A DNA stretch of 64,000 bases, from positions 28,830,001 through 28,894,000 of the forward strand of contig NC_135774.1 of the NCBI RefSeq assembly GCF_028453695.1, in the 5' to 3' direction. This stretch comes from Augochlora pura (taxonomy: Eukaryota; Arthropoda; Insecta; Hymenoptera; Halictidae). A model generated the notes under the pieces. It was given only the letters and a program-made list of their open reading frames with translations. It made no database searches and had not been told where the DNA came from. Numbering within the stretch: position 1 is the stretch's first letter; each line of letters starts with the position of its first letter. Shown piece after piece: positions 12,193 through 24,803 of this stretch. Both the position numbers and the translations under genes were made by a program.

Positions 12193-13080
12193 GTATGTGT
12201 CCAACGGGCTGCGCGCGACCGGCCCTATGTGCCGCGCGTACACGCGAGCGTGTGTGTACACGCGGCCGAGCGCGCGCAAACCGGGCCCCACGAGAAAAAC
12301 GTCCGGTTGAGTTCGCTAAACATACAGTAACCGGTAGAAGGGGGGGGGGGGGGGCGGCAGTGGGGCCGGCAAACGAACTACCGGATTACGCGGCGAATGA
12401 TTTATTCCCGTCCACGGCCTGCGTTTTCATGGGAACCGAGAGGAAAAAACGAGGCGACGGATCGGCGCGACGGAGACCGAGCGTTATAACCGCGCGCGCG
12501 CGCGCTCCTCTCCGCCACGTGACGAAATGGTTAATTCGAATAATTAAGCGTAGTTTGGCAGCTTGCGACCGGCCGCGTGCAGGAAATTTAATAAATCTTT
12601 CCTGGCCTCCGCTGCGTGTGCGGTTATGCCTGTTGATACCGCCGTCCTCGCCTCGCCTCGTCTCGCCGGTTTTATTTGCGAAACGTCGAAAGAGAGGGAG
12701 AGAGAGAGAAGTGCTCAGCCCTCCCTCGTGTTCCGAACACTTGGCTTTTAATTATTCTATTTTACTTGCCTCGGTCCCCTTGTTTCGTGTTTTTTTTTCC
12801 TCCTATTTACGCGACCGGGCTTCATTGTTCCGCCGGGTCAGCCGCTAATGAAAGATTGGAAACGAGAACGGGCGCAACGGTGTTTTAACCCTTTCCATCG
12901 GCGACCCGCCCGACCGAGCGCCCGCGCCCCCAGCCCCGCGACGCGTCCGCCCGTATTTCGAGCCGTTAATCAGGCGCAATGGGGGTCTTGATAAATTTCA
13001 ATTAATTCGCGACAGCGTCACGCGAAAACGCGGAAATTAATTCACCCTATATAATTACTTATCGCGCGACCGTCCGCTGG
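12193..13080. other. Intergenic; no gene seen
   Basis: GC-rich with a G homopolymer of about 17 near 12339-12355, an alternating CG run near 12490-12505 and short AG runs near 12690. Nothing protein-like downstream of the SLC6-like segment. Confidence 0.45.
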
Positions 13081-13576
13081 TAGGGATGGGATCAAGTTCA
13101 ACGCCGCGAATTCCCGAGTCAATTTCAATATACCGAGCTTCGTTTGCTATATACGGTTTCGATTACCATCGAAGGCAATAATCTCGCAATTATTCCACGT
13201 CGAATGTGTTCGATCCGCACGCGCAGACATCGAACTCTGGAGCGAGGACTTCGGGATCCTGAAACTGAAGTTACTTTTGTAAGCAGTAGTTGAATCTTGA
13301 AAATCAGAATGCTGCTAGTTCGTTAAAGTACTTACAACAGGTGCGATCCTATATCGTAGAAGATATTTGCGATTATTTTTACCTGAAATTAAAATATATT
13401 ATTGTGATATATATCTAAGCTTGAAAAGAGAATTAATAAATTTTGTTTTTACCAGTTAATCTTGCATATTATGTATCACTGTTCGTTCAATGGTAATTAA
13501 TACTGACCAGGATGACACCTGTACATAAAGCCGGCCTTGTTAAGAGTACCACCCTGTATAGTTGATCCCATCTCTA
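13081..13576. mobile_element. hAT-like non-autonomous element (candidate)
   Basis: TAGGGATGGGATCAA at 13081-13095 is matched in inverted orientation by TTGATCCCATCTCTA at 13562-13576 (14 of 15 positions). Ends of the TAGNGATGGG type are common in hAT transposons (family knowledge). The eight bases on either side (TCCGCTGG and GCCGTGGG) agree at five positions, weakly consistent with the 8-bp target duplication of hAT. The 496-bp interior has no transposase-like frame. Confidence 0.5.
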
Positions 13577-14201
13577 GCCGTGGGGGCAGCCCGTAACCTG
13601 TTCAACGAAAGCGCAACCGTTTTTATTCGAGCGAGCCGCGCGCGAGTGTTCCGGCCACTCCAATTTATACGATTAGTAATTATTTAAGTCCTCGGCGATC
13701 TTCGCCGGTGTTCGAGTCGAGACCGTTCTCGAGACGATCGAAAAAGGCTGACAATCGAATTTCGATTGGGAAGCGTAGAATTTTATCTAGCCGGGGCTTC
13801 CGTAAGTAGCTTAACGAAGGCGTTTTGAAACTTTGATAAGGCTTCGGGCGTATTCGCTCGATACGAGATCGAGAAATTAACGAACATCTGATTGGTTCCC
13901 CGTCGTGTCTCTGCCAAAGGAAGAAGATTCGACAAGGAAACGTTCACCGTAGCCAAGCCGTTTATTAAAACACTAACAACTAGACTGAGGATCTTTATGC
14001 GGAAAAAATTTACCACAACGATTAAAAGGCACAAAAATTGAATAAAAACGTCTAGCTTCTTATAGCAATATTTACATCTTCGCAATTTTATATTTCACAA
14101 AATCCGCAGTCTATTGGACGATATTCCGGGTTCGGGGCTAACAGCGCCTTCGCACGCACGGCGTCGGATTTTCAAGGCTTTGGTTACTGCATCCGTGTTA
14201 T
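13577..14201. other. Intergenic; no gene seen
   Basis: Mixed composition with no recognisable coding or RNA gene. A 100-codon minus-strand frame at 13783-14085 has no family resemblance that I can see. Confidence 0.45.
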
Positions 14202-14357
14202 TTAACCTCTTAGACATGTCTAGATTTTGCGTAAGTAAAGTTTTTCATAAATAAATTACCATTTTTCTTAACATATATCTTTTTCCGTATAGCTATATAC
14301 ACTTTCACTTTAATCGTTTACTTTAATAATTAATGAAACAATTGACTAAGAGGTTAA
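14202..14357. mobile_element. TTAA-flanked miniature element
   Basis: TTAACCTCTTAG at the left and CTAAGAGGTTAA at the right are exact inverted copies including the TTAA site. The 156-bp interior is AT-rich. The layout is that of a miniature piggyBac-like element, of a different family from the CCCTTTGCACT copies. Confidence 0.7.
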
Positions 14358-17300
14358 TAACATTGGTTCACATGATCGTCTCGTTTATGCCAGAGTTCGG
14401 CTAGGTCTATCGCAATAATGTGTTCGACTCTTTGATCACATGGCGTGACAATTATTCGTCGATCTTCGGCTAGCAATTTACTAATTTCTCGTCCGCGTCG
14501 TCCTGTCTGCTCGCGGCAGCCCGCTCGTCTCGTCGTCCCGTACGCCAACGTATTACCACGGCCGTGCACAACAGTTTATCGCCGGCTATAAAATTCAAAG
14601 TGCTCCCAAGAACTGTTCTAAACGATTCCACCGCGGCGGAAGGGCCACGGTTCCACGAAATTCAATTTCTTCGCGTGTAGAACAAGCAAACGCTCCTCCG
14701 CGCGGACGAATTTATTGACGAGTTTCTACGCTCGCGAAGTTGTACTTCAATTTCTGAGAGTTCCACGGATCTCGTTGCGAAATAGAGGTTATGCTTAAGG
14801 GGGGGAACAATGGTCGGAAGCGAAACGAAAATATAATGGCGCTCCACGAGAGGCTCTCGCGGCAGATTTTCAAACGGATATACTCCCGAAATGCCTTGAC
14901 TAAGATGCGAGAAAGAGTTGTCGAGAATCGTGAGATATATTCCAGCTTCTCTAGCTATCGCGATTGTTTGTTGCTTGGCTTATAGTTTGCAGGAGATTTT
15001 AAATCATTGTAAATATGTAAAATATAATGCATCGACAGTTCAATCGAAAAAATATTCGAACTTAAAAATTACAAAGAATGAAAGACAATTTTCCTACAAT
15101 TAAAAAAATCATAAACGTAACAATTGACAGTTTTCTTTCGCAGAAATATCGTAACAGTTAACATAAAAGTTCGCGTCCGACAAGCACGACTTTTTATTCG
15201 CTGGTATCGCGCACCGATCCCGCCGTGCAGCGGTGCAATTTTAAAACGATAAAAATCTGCCCCGGAGCCACGGAAAGTATCGCATTATCAAGATGAAATT
15301 TCACTCGATCTTCATATTTCCCTAAGAAAGACTCGCATTAAAGAACAACAATGCTTCGCGCCCGTCCGCTTGGAACACCGCGTCCGAAAAAAAAGGCTGT
15401 CCCGACCCGAAACAGGAAGCAACGAATCGGTTCGCGGAATCCGTATCGAAAGGGGGAGACCAAGCCGGCGTTGCGCTCTCCCAAAGAATGATTTATATTC
15501 GATGAAATCGTGCTCGACACCTGTTGAAGGATCAATTAAACCGCGCCGCGCCGCGCGGTAACTTGTCTTCCTTTTTCCCCGGACGAAGTTGCATCGCTCG
15601 CGGAGAAAATGATTGAAAATCCGCCGAGCTGGTGGGGCGAAAAGTTTTTCGAAAAAGTGTCGATAAAGTTGATGGAGGATCATCCATTAAAGTCGTAACG
15701 CTGTTAAAGCTCCGAGGGATTTCCGGCGCGAGCGCGGGTGGGGGGAGGGGGGGTGGGCTGGCTTCGTTCGTACGCGATTTTTACATATTTCTCCGCTGGT
15801 AGCGAAGTTCCATTGGATAACGGCGATATCGGGGAGAGCACCGTTTCCAAGATTGTTGGCAATCATTGCTTTTGAGGCAAGGCTCCCAGGTTGGCAGCGG
15901 TTCAAGCAATCGGGGGCAAACGAAATATTATTACAGCGGCGACGGCTACGCGGATTCTCGGTTAGAGCGGACGATATAAATTTTTTTTCTTTTTAATGAA
16001 ACATCAAGCGGTGGCGAGCCGCGGCGGCTTCAATTACGGGAGCAATTACAATGATTGAAATATTTTGCGTACAATGAAATCGCGATAGTTCCAATATTAC
16101 TATATAACTTTTCAATTATTAGATGCATTTCGAGATTAGTGAAATAGATAAAATAAAATGAACAAATTAGATAAAATAAATATCGTATAATGTTAATGTT
16201 ATGAGCATATAAAAATGTTGAAGTATAACAAAATATTAAAGTGACTAGTCCGTAAAGCGTTAAGGAGACGCAAAATTGAGATAACGTTATTACATTATCG
16301 ATATCTATTCTAGTCTCGACGATAATATATTTCATTGTATCACGGAATTACGTTGCTCGCGTACGTCGAATAATATTGCTTTTTTTCCGTTATCGCACAA
16401 TTCCCGCGGCAATTTAATGCACAAATAACACGATAAATTATGAAATGTTAAATTAGCGCTGCATTATCGCGGGCAAATGGACAGGGGAAATTAACAATCG
16501 TAATGCCGTTAACACCTTCAATTATGTATTCGATTATTCCATGGACTTTTGTTTGCGCTATCGCGAAATAATCTACAGGGTGTCCCGAAATGATCTCTGG
16601 TATTTGTTATTCCTGGATTCTTACACATTTTTGGAACTCGCTTATATATTATAATATTTTTTAACAAAACTGAGGATCCTACGCATCTTTACTCCGTTAG
16701 TTCTTGATGATTTTTCGCGGAGATTCTGTAATTATTGCGACGCTTGCAAATATTACAATTTAAACAAAACTGTGCAATAACGTTCTACGTACAGCCAGTT
16801 ACAAAAATCTACATACTATACTATTCTTTCTAAATGTACTCCTTTCAATTGTGAAATTACAAATGAAGCACGCCAGCTTCGTTTAAACCATACATCGTAA
16901 TTTAATTTTTCAATTACAATTCGCTTTCAAATTACAGTTTGCAATTCGGCTATTTTTCATCGCTGAACACCGCGGATAGGAAAACGCTCTTCGCGAAGAA
17001 GACGGCGCCGACGATTCTGGTGCTCCTTCGACACGAAATTCAGCAGGCGTTCGCCGCAGTTTAGCGACTGCAAAAACTGCGCGAGCGTATCGGCCCATCG
17101 CCGTGTTATTGAGCAGCGAGGAAACAGGTCGTTAGAATGATCGGAAGCACCACTAAAATAAATGGTAGGTAGAACGAAACGGCGTCAACGTAATTAGTCT
17201 CGCTTCTCCGGCGACGTCGAACCCGCGGCGCCCTACGAGCAGATACATAAGCCAAATTATCCCCTGTAAAATCGATCCTCGGTCTCTACGAGGTCTCGTA

Positions 17301-19654
17301 TACTATAAACGATAGCCGTTTCGTTCCGATAGGGACGATAGCCTTTTCAGAGACCCGATGTTTCCTTCTCATTACCGCGTAACCGGTATAACGATATTGA
17401 ATATACACCTGTATACGCGTTTCGGTACAATGTCGTAGCGTTGAAGACGCTCGCTTGCTTCTGGTCACACTTTATTAATACAACACTGTACAGGTATATT
17501 GTATCTCGCGAACAATACACCTTCGTTTTACAATTATAAGTATCAATACAGAGGTATGTAACACAATTGAACAACGGCTTGTCGTGTACATTAAATTTCA
17601 GATTAAATTCAATACAGAGTGGCAGATTAAATTTCAAGATATTAAAGATTAAATAGATATTTATATCAAGATATTTCAAGATTAAATTTCAAGATACGGA
17701 AGAACTCGAGCGAATTATTTCAATTACTGTCAATTATTATTTGCAACTCGTCCATCGGAATCGGAAAATCGTAGCATCAAAGGAACCAAGCCGAGCACCA
17801 TGCCGTGGCAAAATATATCGACGCGGCGACGTGTCAAAACGTGTACGCGAAAAATATTTTCTCCCGTTCGCGGATTTAACGGGACTTCAATAGCGTTCTA
17901 GATGCAAATGCACAATTCCTGGTCGAACTAAAAGTCATTTACATGAACGTGAAAGATATTTACTATGAGCGCTAGCGCCGCAACGCTGGACCCGGTCCAA
18001 AATTTTGCTTCGGCAAAAGTTCCGGTGCTCGAAACTTTCCGAAACTGCGTCCGCGCGTCATTAAGAAAGCTGCGGGACGCGTCGCTTATCGAACAATTCC
18101 CATGAATTTTTTGGCCGATAGAGATACACGCAGAACCATCTCTCCGACTGCGTTCGGTGTAACGCTCGCGAGCGTACCCCGTGCGTCCGTCATTTTGAAA
18201 CGAATCTTCCGTGAGAATCGCGTCCCGCGGTGGTCCGTGGCAATTTCACGGCGCGAAGACTCCGGGATCTACGAAAATAGTATTAATGTAAAAAAGGGGG
18301 AGAGTTCCGAAGATTTTGAAAATACTTAAAGGCTTAAGAGATTATAGCAACTTGAACCTTGAAACCGTTGAACCGTCCCCGGAAAGTCTCCCGAAGACCG
18401 TAAAAAAATTCGAGGGTCTCCGAACTTCCTCGACATTTTCATCCTTCTGGAAATCTCCGCCGAAGAACTGCAACAAGATATACCTTATTTAATTTTTAGA
18501 CGCGCTTAGTTCGATCATCTGTTACTCTGAAATGAGTAATATTTATTGCGCACTTACTATAATTTATTATTTAAATATTCATTAACTTCTATCTTTTACA
18601 GCCACGTCGATTAGCACTGCTTTATTCTTAATAACTTCGTTATATTTTAATAATAAAAATAACAAATATTCATTTTAAAAGTTATATTATAAAATTCATA
18701 CGTCACGCATGAAATCTTCTTCGTCGCCGGCGCGTTGTTAATGCGGAAGGGGGTTGATATCTTACACGTCGCAGACAAAAGTATTCAATTACGCTCGGAG
18801 GTGCAGCGTGTTCCGTCTACCAATGAGTTTAAAGCGATCGCTTCGCGAATAGAATTATACGATTCAAGAGCAAGAGAGAGAGAGCGAGAGAGAGAGAGAG
18901 AGTGGGAGGTATGAAAATAAATTCTACAGTCGAGCAGAAATTCTGTTCGAAATTCCCCGTTGCCGCGTCGTCGCGTAGCCTAACAATTAAACACGAAACC
19001 GGCTCCCCGCTCGAAAGCGTTCTCATAATCGAATGCATTTCCATATCGTTTCTTTCGCAACTGTTACAACCGTGATTCGATCGTTCCCCCCGTTTCCCCT
19101 CCGGTTAACAACGGCGCCGGCGAGGCACTCCTAATCGGATGACGAGGACAGGCTTTTCCTCGGGTCCGCGCCGGAACGATAAGCGAGAACGCGTCGCGAA
19201 GAAAGGTAAAACATGTAATCGCGATCGGATGTTATCGTTGATCGAATACGGCGAGACTGTGCCGGTATAACGGTAGCGCGGGAGCCACGTGGGAAAATTT
19301 CGGAGGCATAAGATGGGAATTGTTAGAGGATGTCTCGTCGCCATCCCCCCCTCCTCCTCCCCTCCCCCCGTTGCCTGGATAATCTGCTTTCTGTGCCTGA
19401 CGCGGAGCTGTCCACTCCGTCGTGGAAGGTCGCCTTACCTCGCCGACCCTTTTTCCCTTGCGTCGCACACGCGCTCGCGGGCGTCTCGCTGATACGAGGT
19501 AAGAGGGATCCAGAAAACGTTTTCAAAGTAACAGGAAATTCTCCCGTCGATGCCGCGGTCCGGTCCAGTTTTTCCTCCTTTCTGATATACCTTTAGCGGC
19601 GCGCGCGCGCCGGGATGCAAAGAAATCGATTTTCCCTTTCTACCGAATGCGGCT
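14358..19654. other. Intergenic; scattered repeats, no gene seen
   Basis: Alternating GC-rich and AT-rich stretches. At about 16575-16600 a GGGTGTCCCGAAATGATCTC word resembles transposon ends seen in insect genomes; a related word lies near 32905. A loose repeat of AGATTAAATTTCAAGAT occurs at 17586-17694. A GA run lies near 18868-18903. The 18600-18755 stretch shares GATTAGCACTG and CATGAAATCTT words with 34175-34345, so it is a dispersed repeat. No gene recognised. Confidence 0.4.
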
Positions 19655-19827
19655 TTAACCCTTTGCACTCTGGCCGGACCAAAAGTCATTTTTACCTTAT
19701 CGTTTCGCTGTTATCTGTTCGCGTTCGAAACGGCTCGTCTGCGGGAAATACGCCGAGTTTTATAAGAAGCGAAATAACGTGGAGAAAGTATGCCGGATTC
19801 GATGTTAAAATGGCTGAGAAGGGTTAA
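19655..19827. mobile_element. TTAA-flanked element, copy C (decayed)
   Basis: Starts TTAACCCTTTGCACTC and ends GAGAAGGGTTAA. Both ends have TTAA and CCCTT, but the rest of the inverted repeat has decayed. The interior does not align obviously with the other copies. Confidence 0.45.
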
Positions 19828-22800
19828 CAATTTAGACACCGGAAGTCTGTAAATACGTTAGCCGGCGGCGGAGTTGTACTGATTCGATTGCGTCGCGATT
19901 TCATTATTGTTCCATTATTCGTCTAAAATTTTATAGTCGTCTCGAGGTATGAACATAATGTTAATTTATCGGAGGAACATTATTAACTTGGAAGACTTTG
20001 CAGGATTTTATTATATTCTCTTTTAAATAACGAGCGTTTAGAATGGCGATTAATCTAGAAATTAGGTTAGAATGCCACTGAGTAATTTGTCAAAATGCGA
20101 TTAATTTGTCGCCTTCGATTTTTCAAGATAAATTGATGTCGATAGATAAAGCGATAATAGATTATTTATTAAAATAAATTGTTATCGCTTAGACAATGCT
20201 TCCAAACGTTCTTAATTCTTTTACGATTCCAGAAATACCGTTAAAAGACTGTAAATGTTAGGGAACAACGTGGACGATTTTTATAAATTATGTATACCAT
20301 AATAGTATAATATTTATAATTAATTTGATATATAAAAATAATTTAATATATACCATATTAAACTATGGTATCGGATTCCAATGATTTTCTATATTTACAT
20401 TGGTCAATCTACGATAATTGATGAAGCTATTTTTCATGAAATTATTTTATCTGTCGGTGTAGGTGTCGATAAAAATCGATGGTGGCTAACACGAGAATAA
20501 CGTTCACCGTATTCACATAGATAATGTATAAAACGCTGACAAAATAGAGCCACGCGTCACCGAACGAAATATATGTTATATTTTCGTCAATTTCGAACGA
20601 GTTCATCAAACACGATTCGCAAAAATATTAAAGTTACATTCGCACGCAATAAAGCAGCGTGTCCCCGTGTCGCGGAAATTGTTCGCGTATCAAGTATATT
20701 TTTCGAAAAATATTCGCGATCTGGTAATGTACAGTTTATTAATGTCCTGTTGCAACTGGGGGGGTGTTCAATAAACAAACCAGCCGGTTTACGGGCGATG
20801 TAGAAAACGCAGCCGTGAATACGGGATCGAAATGAAAATTGCATTGTTTGTCACGGGAAAATATAAAATTTCCCGTTTACACGGGTTTTCTGAATGGGGG
20901 GATCCGTTGTTAATACAGACCCTTGGTTAATAATACGAGGCACTTAGCATTCTTGCGATACGTTGTTTCCGCGGAGATTGTATTTACCGTGATAAAATAT
21001 ATAAAAAAAAATAGTACGAGTATTATTGCGCACTTATGGTGCCTTGTATGGTGTTTCTAGTTAAAAAACAATATTTTGAATCGCATAATTCTTTGCAAAT
21101 TAACGCGAAGGAATAAACAGCCTTCAATCGTTGAAAAATACTGATAACTTTTTGGTAAATTCATTCCGACAAATTCTACGTATTCTGAAAATTATAATAA
21201 ACAAAGTTATCGCATAAACAAATTTTCGATAAAAATCGGCCAACTTCGGCTGACGATAATTCAGCGAAAATCATCGTAGGACAATAGCTAACTTCAAAGT
21301 ACTGTATCTCAGCGAAAAAAAATCGCAGCCCGGTTTCTCTTTTTTTAAAATAAAGGGGAAGGTTCGAACTTTATTCCACTATAAACAGCATCTTCGAAAA
21401 AAATTTTGCAAGGTCTGTGGATTTTGTCAAATTTGGCTATTTTTAGTATGCCGAACAAGGCCTCGCATTTGAAGGGTTACAGAAATTAAATAAAAATCTG
21501 GAATGATTTGAAATAAATAAAAATCCAAAAATATGGTCTTAAAACAGAGGTTTCAAGCTTTAATTTAAAAAAAGATTCGTCAAGCTACGACAATTTTTCG
21601 AGAAGTTATCTCCAGTCGAATTTGGCAAATTTTCATCCTTTTTCCTACGCTGATTTTTAGCTTTGATATCGTTACGATCGATGTATAATTATTCTCGCTC
21701 TGTTTAAATCAAGAGACTGAACAACAAAACGCGAGATTTTCTTTAAACGCGTCGTAATAACAAAACAGAAGCGCGACAAAAGCGAGACCGGCCGCGCGCC
21801 GTTCGTGGCCGAATAAATCTGCGAGAAAAAAAAAAAAAAAAGAAAAGGAAATGACCTATTTCGATTTGATTTGTCGAAGAACCGTGCAGAAAATTAGTGC
21901 AAATTGTTCCGCGAATGTGCCGAGCTCGGTTGAAACATACGGGATTAGTCTCGATTTTTCCACAGCGTGTGCAGAATTCACCGTAGATTTTTCGCGCGGA
22001 CGGCGAGAGCCCAGGCACAGCTTCCGATTCTCAAATTGTTCTAGCCCCTATTTTTCAGCTCCCGCGGGAGCCATCGACTCCATCCCCTCCTCCCCCCTCC
22101 CGAATCCCCTGATTTCTCTCGGTATGGTCACTTGTGAAAAATAAAGTTCATCAATAGGCGGGTCGGCGGACCGAACCAGTCTGAAAATCAGGATTATCCG
22201 ACCGTATCGCATTATTCTCCGTGAAACCTTTGAGATAGCAGAAAGATCCCTCTTCCGATCGATTGCGTTATTTCATCGGCTCTCGAAGCATATTTCGATA
22301 TTACGCATTTGGGTGTGATTGGTTCTCACTTGTCGCGTACTTGAATTTCGTGCGACACTTCGCCGAACATAACATTGGCATTGCTGTTAAACAAATAACA
22401 TTTGTATGGTTTTCTTAACAAATAACATTTGTATGGCTGTTAAACAAATAATTTATACGACTGTTGTTTGTTTAATAATCGGAAAGTATAATCGTTTCCT
22501 CACTTCGTCGTTCTCGTTGGTCTCAATATTATTTTATATCGAGTAAACAATTTCTCCAGAGTCTAACTACATCATAAAAATGTTATTAAAAATATAGAGG
22601 ATGCAATTGATATCTCACTGTCTTGTATTTATATTAAAATATAATAAATAGACTGTAAATCTATTTTGAACGTTTAATTTAATGTTTTGAATTGTGTTAA
22701 ATTATAATGAATGTGTAAAATGTGTAGTCTAACAATAAATATTATTACCTTGTACTGTAAAAAGGAAAATTTTGCTGGTTATTCTACGCTTTGCCTCGAA

Positions 22801-22981
22801 TTTACCACATTTCTGTGAGTGGCGCAGATGAAAATCTGTTTCTCTTTTGTTAATTAGCACATGTTGCAATTATAATTGCATATTTATACGATCTTGCGAG
22901 CTGAAGTAGTTGTATGAAACGTGATTATTTTTACTAGCAAAAAGAAAATTACAGAAATTATACACGCACGGAATTTGTTTA
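19828..22981. other. Intergenic; no gene seen
   Basis: Mostly AT-rich. A short tandem repeat with ACAAATAACATTTGTATGG units lies near 22385-22450. A 21.1-21.7 kb stretch has the look of old repeat sequence but no identifiable ends. No coding frame or RNA gene supported. Confidence 0.4.
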
Positions 22982-23209
22982 TTAACCCTCCGAGACACCG
23001 CTCAAGATTATTATATAGTATTTTAATAAAATCATTACACTATCCAATCTGTTTATTTTTAAAAAATTGCTCAAAGTATAATTGTTATATAAACTCAATT
23101 TCGTATGCCTAAATTGCAGCAATAAATCGTATAAAATATATAGATGTCGTAGGTTATTTAAAATAGTTTTCAATTTGGAGGTAAAGTAGCGTTGAGTGCA
23201 AAGGGTTGA
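22982..23209. mobile_element. TTAA-flanked element, copy D (decayed left end)
   Basis: The right end GAGTGCAAAGGGTTGA is a good family match. The left end begins TTAACCCTCCGAGAC and has drifted after CCCT. The interior is AT-rich and about 228 bp long. Confidence 0.5.
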
Positions 23210-24525
23210 CATTGAAATCCAGCTGGGAGCCTTTCCCGGAAAGCCAATATTTCAATGATATTAGCGGCGCCTTAGCCGAGGCTCTTAAGTGACGTGAATC
23301 ATTGAAGCAACACGTACCCTCATTCAAAGTTCAGCAAAGAACTATTCAAGAAGCCGGCACGTCGGCAGCCTGAATAGACCCTAAATAAAACCTCGATACA
23401 GGTGTCACGCTGGAGGGTGCCAAGGAGGGTTCTCTCTCTCTCTCTCTCCCTCTGGTTCATCACCCCCGATTGGTCAACACACTGGGACAAGCTAATGTAT
23501 GGGCTGATGCCGCCTCTCGAGTATTTTACTCCCTCGGCGTCGGATGCGGCTCGCTGATAACGCTATTTAGCTGTAATAACATCAATAACAATCCGCTGGT
23601 CTAATTTAATACTGAAATGTTTAAAAAAGGAATGCGATTTGAGGATATCCTACTATTTCATTATTCTAGTGTTTCAGAATTATATTTAGTTATTATACTT
23701 TAATTTTTTCGCTGTTTGGATTTTCAGTTAGATTTTTTAATAATTAAAGATAGGGGATGAAGCGTGTTCTTTCAAAAATCAAAAAAATCTCGTCGCACAG
23801 TTTCCCATATATCGCGAGTATAAAAATGAGTACAATGCTTCCGCTCGACTCTTGTTCCACAGAAGCATTCCGGACAATTTTCATTTCGCATAAAAGTTCG
23901 CGGCCCGGCGATAATACTTCGCAGTTTCGACCGCGAAGGTGGTGCGCGCGGTCCGCGTGTTCTCGGGCAGCCTGGGCCGAACAGGTCGACCGCATCGCGG
24001 ACGAAAACACATCCGTAACGAGGAAATTCTGGGCAACGAATTAACCATGCCGAGTTTCTAATGATGTAATTCCCGGCACAATGCTTCGGCTACGGCCGCC
24101 GGGCTCGCTCGCGGCGTTATTTTCGACGTTGCACGCGTTGCACGCGATGCGATTCTCGAAAACCGGCCGCCGATTCGACGTTTCGTTTCGGCCGATCGCC
24201 GTCGGTCGAAAAGTTATGGTTTATATGTACTAATGGTTATGGTTTAATACAAGAACGCGTGACTATACTCGAGAAGAAGGAACATAAAACGGAACGGTAA
24301 CGATCGAAGGTGACCGATCCCTCGATCGTTATTAATTTAATAATATTAATTTAATATATAGTCGCTGTCTATTAATTTAATATCTATTACTGAGATAAAT
24401 GTGTTATATTGTACTACCGTAAGCTTCAACATTATTATTTAACTTCTTAACTATTAAATATTTCTCGCGATTAATAAAATAGATGAAATCAAAGTAGAAA
24501 CGAATATGTAACGTTAAACTAAATT
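23210..24525. other. Intergenic; no gene seen
   Basis: Contains a short CT run near 23432-23452. The 23.2-23.5 kb part is moderately GC-balanced with few simple runs and could be conserved non-coding DNA, which only a genome alignment could show. No gene recognised. Confidence 0.35.
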
Positions 24526-24803
24526 TTAACAGCCAAATAGCGACTCTAAGGCGCCTCTTAAAACGATCATGCCACGTATCAAGATAAACTTGATCAAATT
24601 TACTAATATTTAAAAAATTGTTAAAAAGCTATTAACTGTTACATAAGTCACAAAATTCAATTTTATAATGTAAAAATGCTCCGGTTTATATAAAATGCTC
24701 CAGGTTATATAAAATGCTCTAGGTTATATAAAATGGAAACACTGTAAATCCGAAGAACTATTTCGAATTTCCAGTTAAATTGGCTCCGACAGCAAAGGGT
24801 TGA
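24526..24803. mobile_element. TTAA-flanked element, copy E, with internal minisatellite
   Basis: Begins TTAACAGCCAAATAGCGACT with the family interior word CTAAGGCGCC and ends CAGCAAAGGGTTGA. The first few bases have drifted from CCCTTTGCACT. Inside, about 24674-24735, a 19-bp unit built on AAAATGCTCC and GGTTATAT is repeated three times. Confidence 0.55.

Noticed and set aside
11880..12848. 322-codon plus-strand frame, the longest in the window
   Set aside because: Its Arg-rich, low-complexity translation is typical of stop-poor GC-rich DNA. The real coding signal inside it (SLC6 TM1) is in the two other frames.
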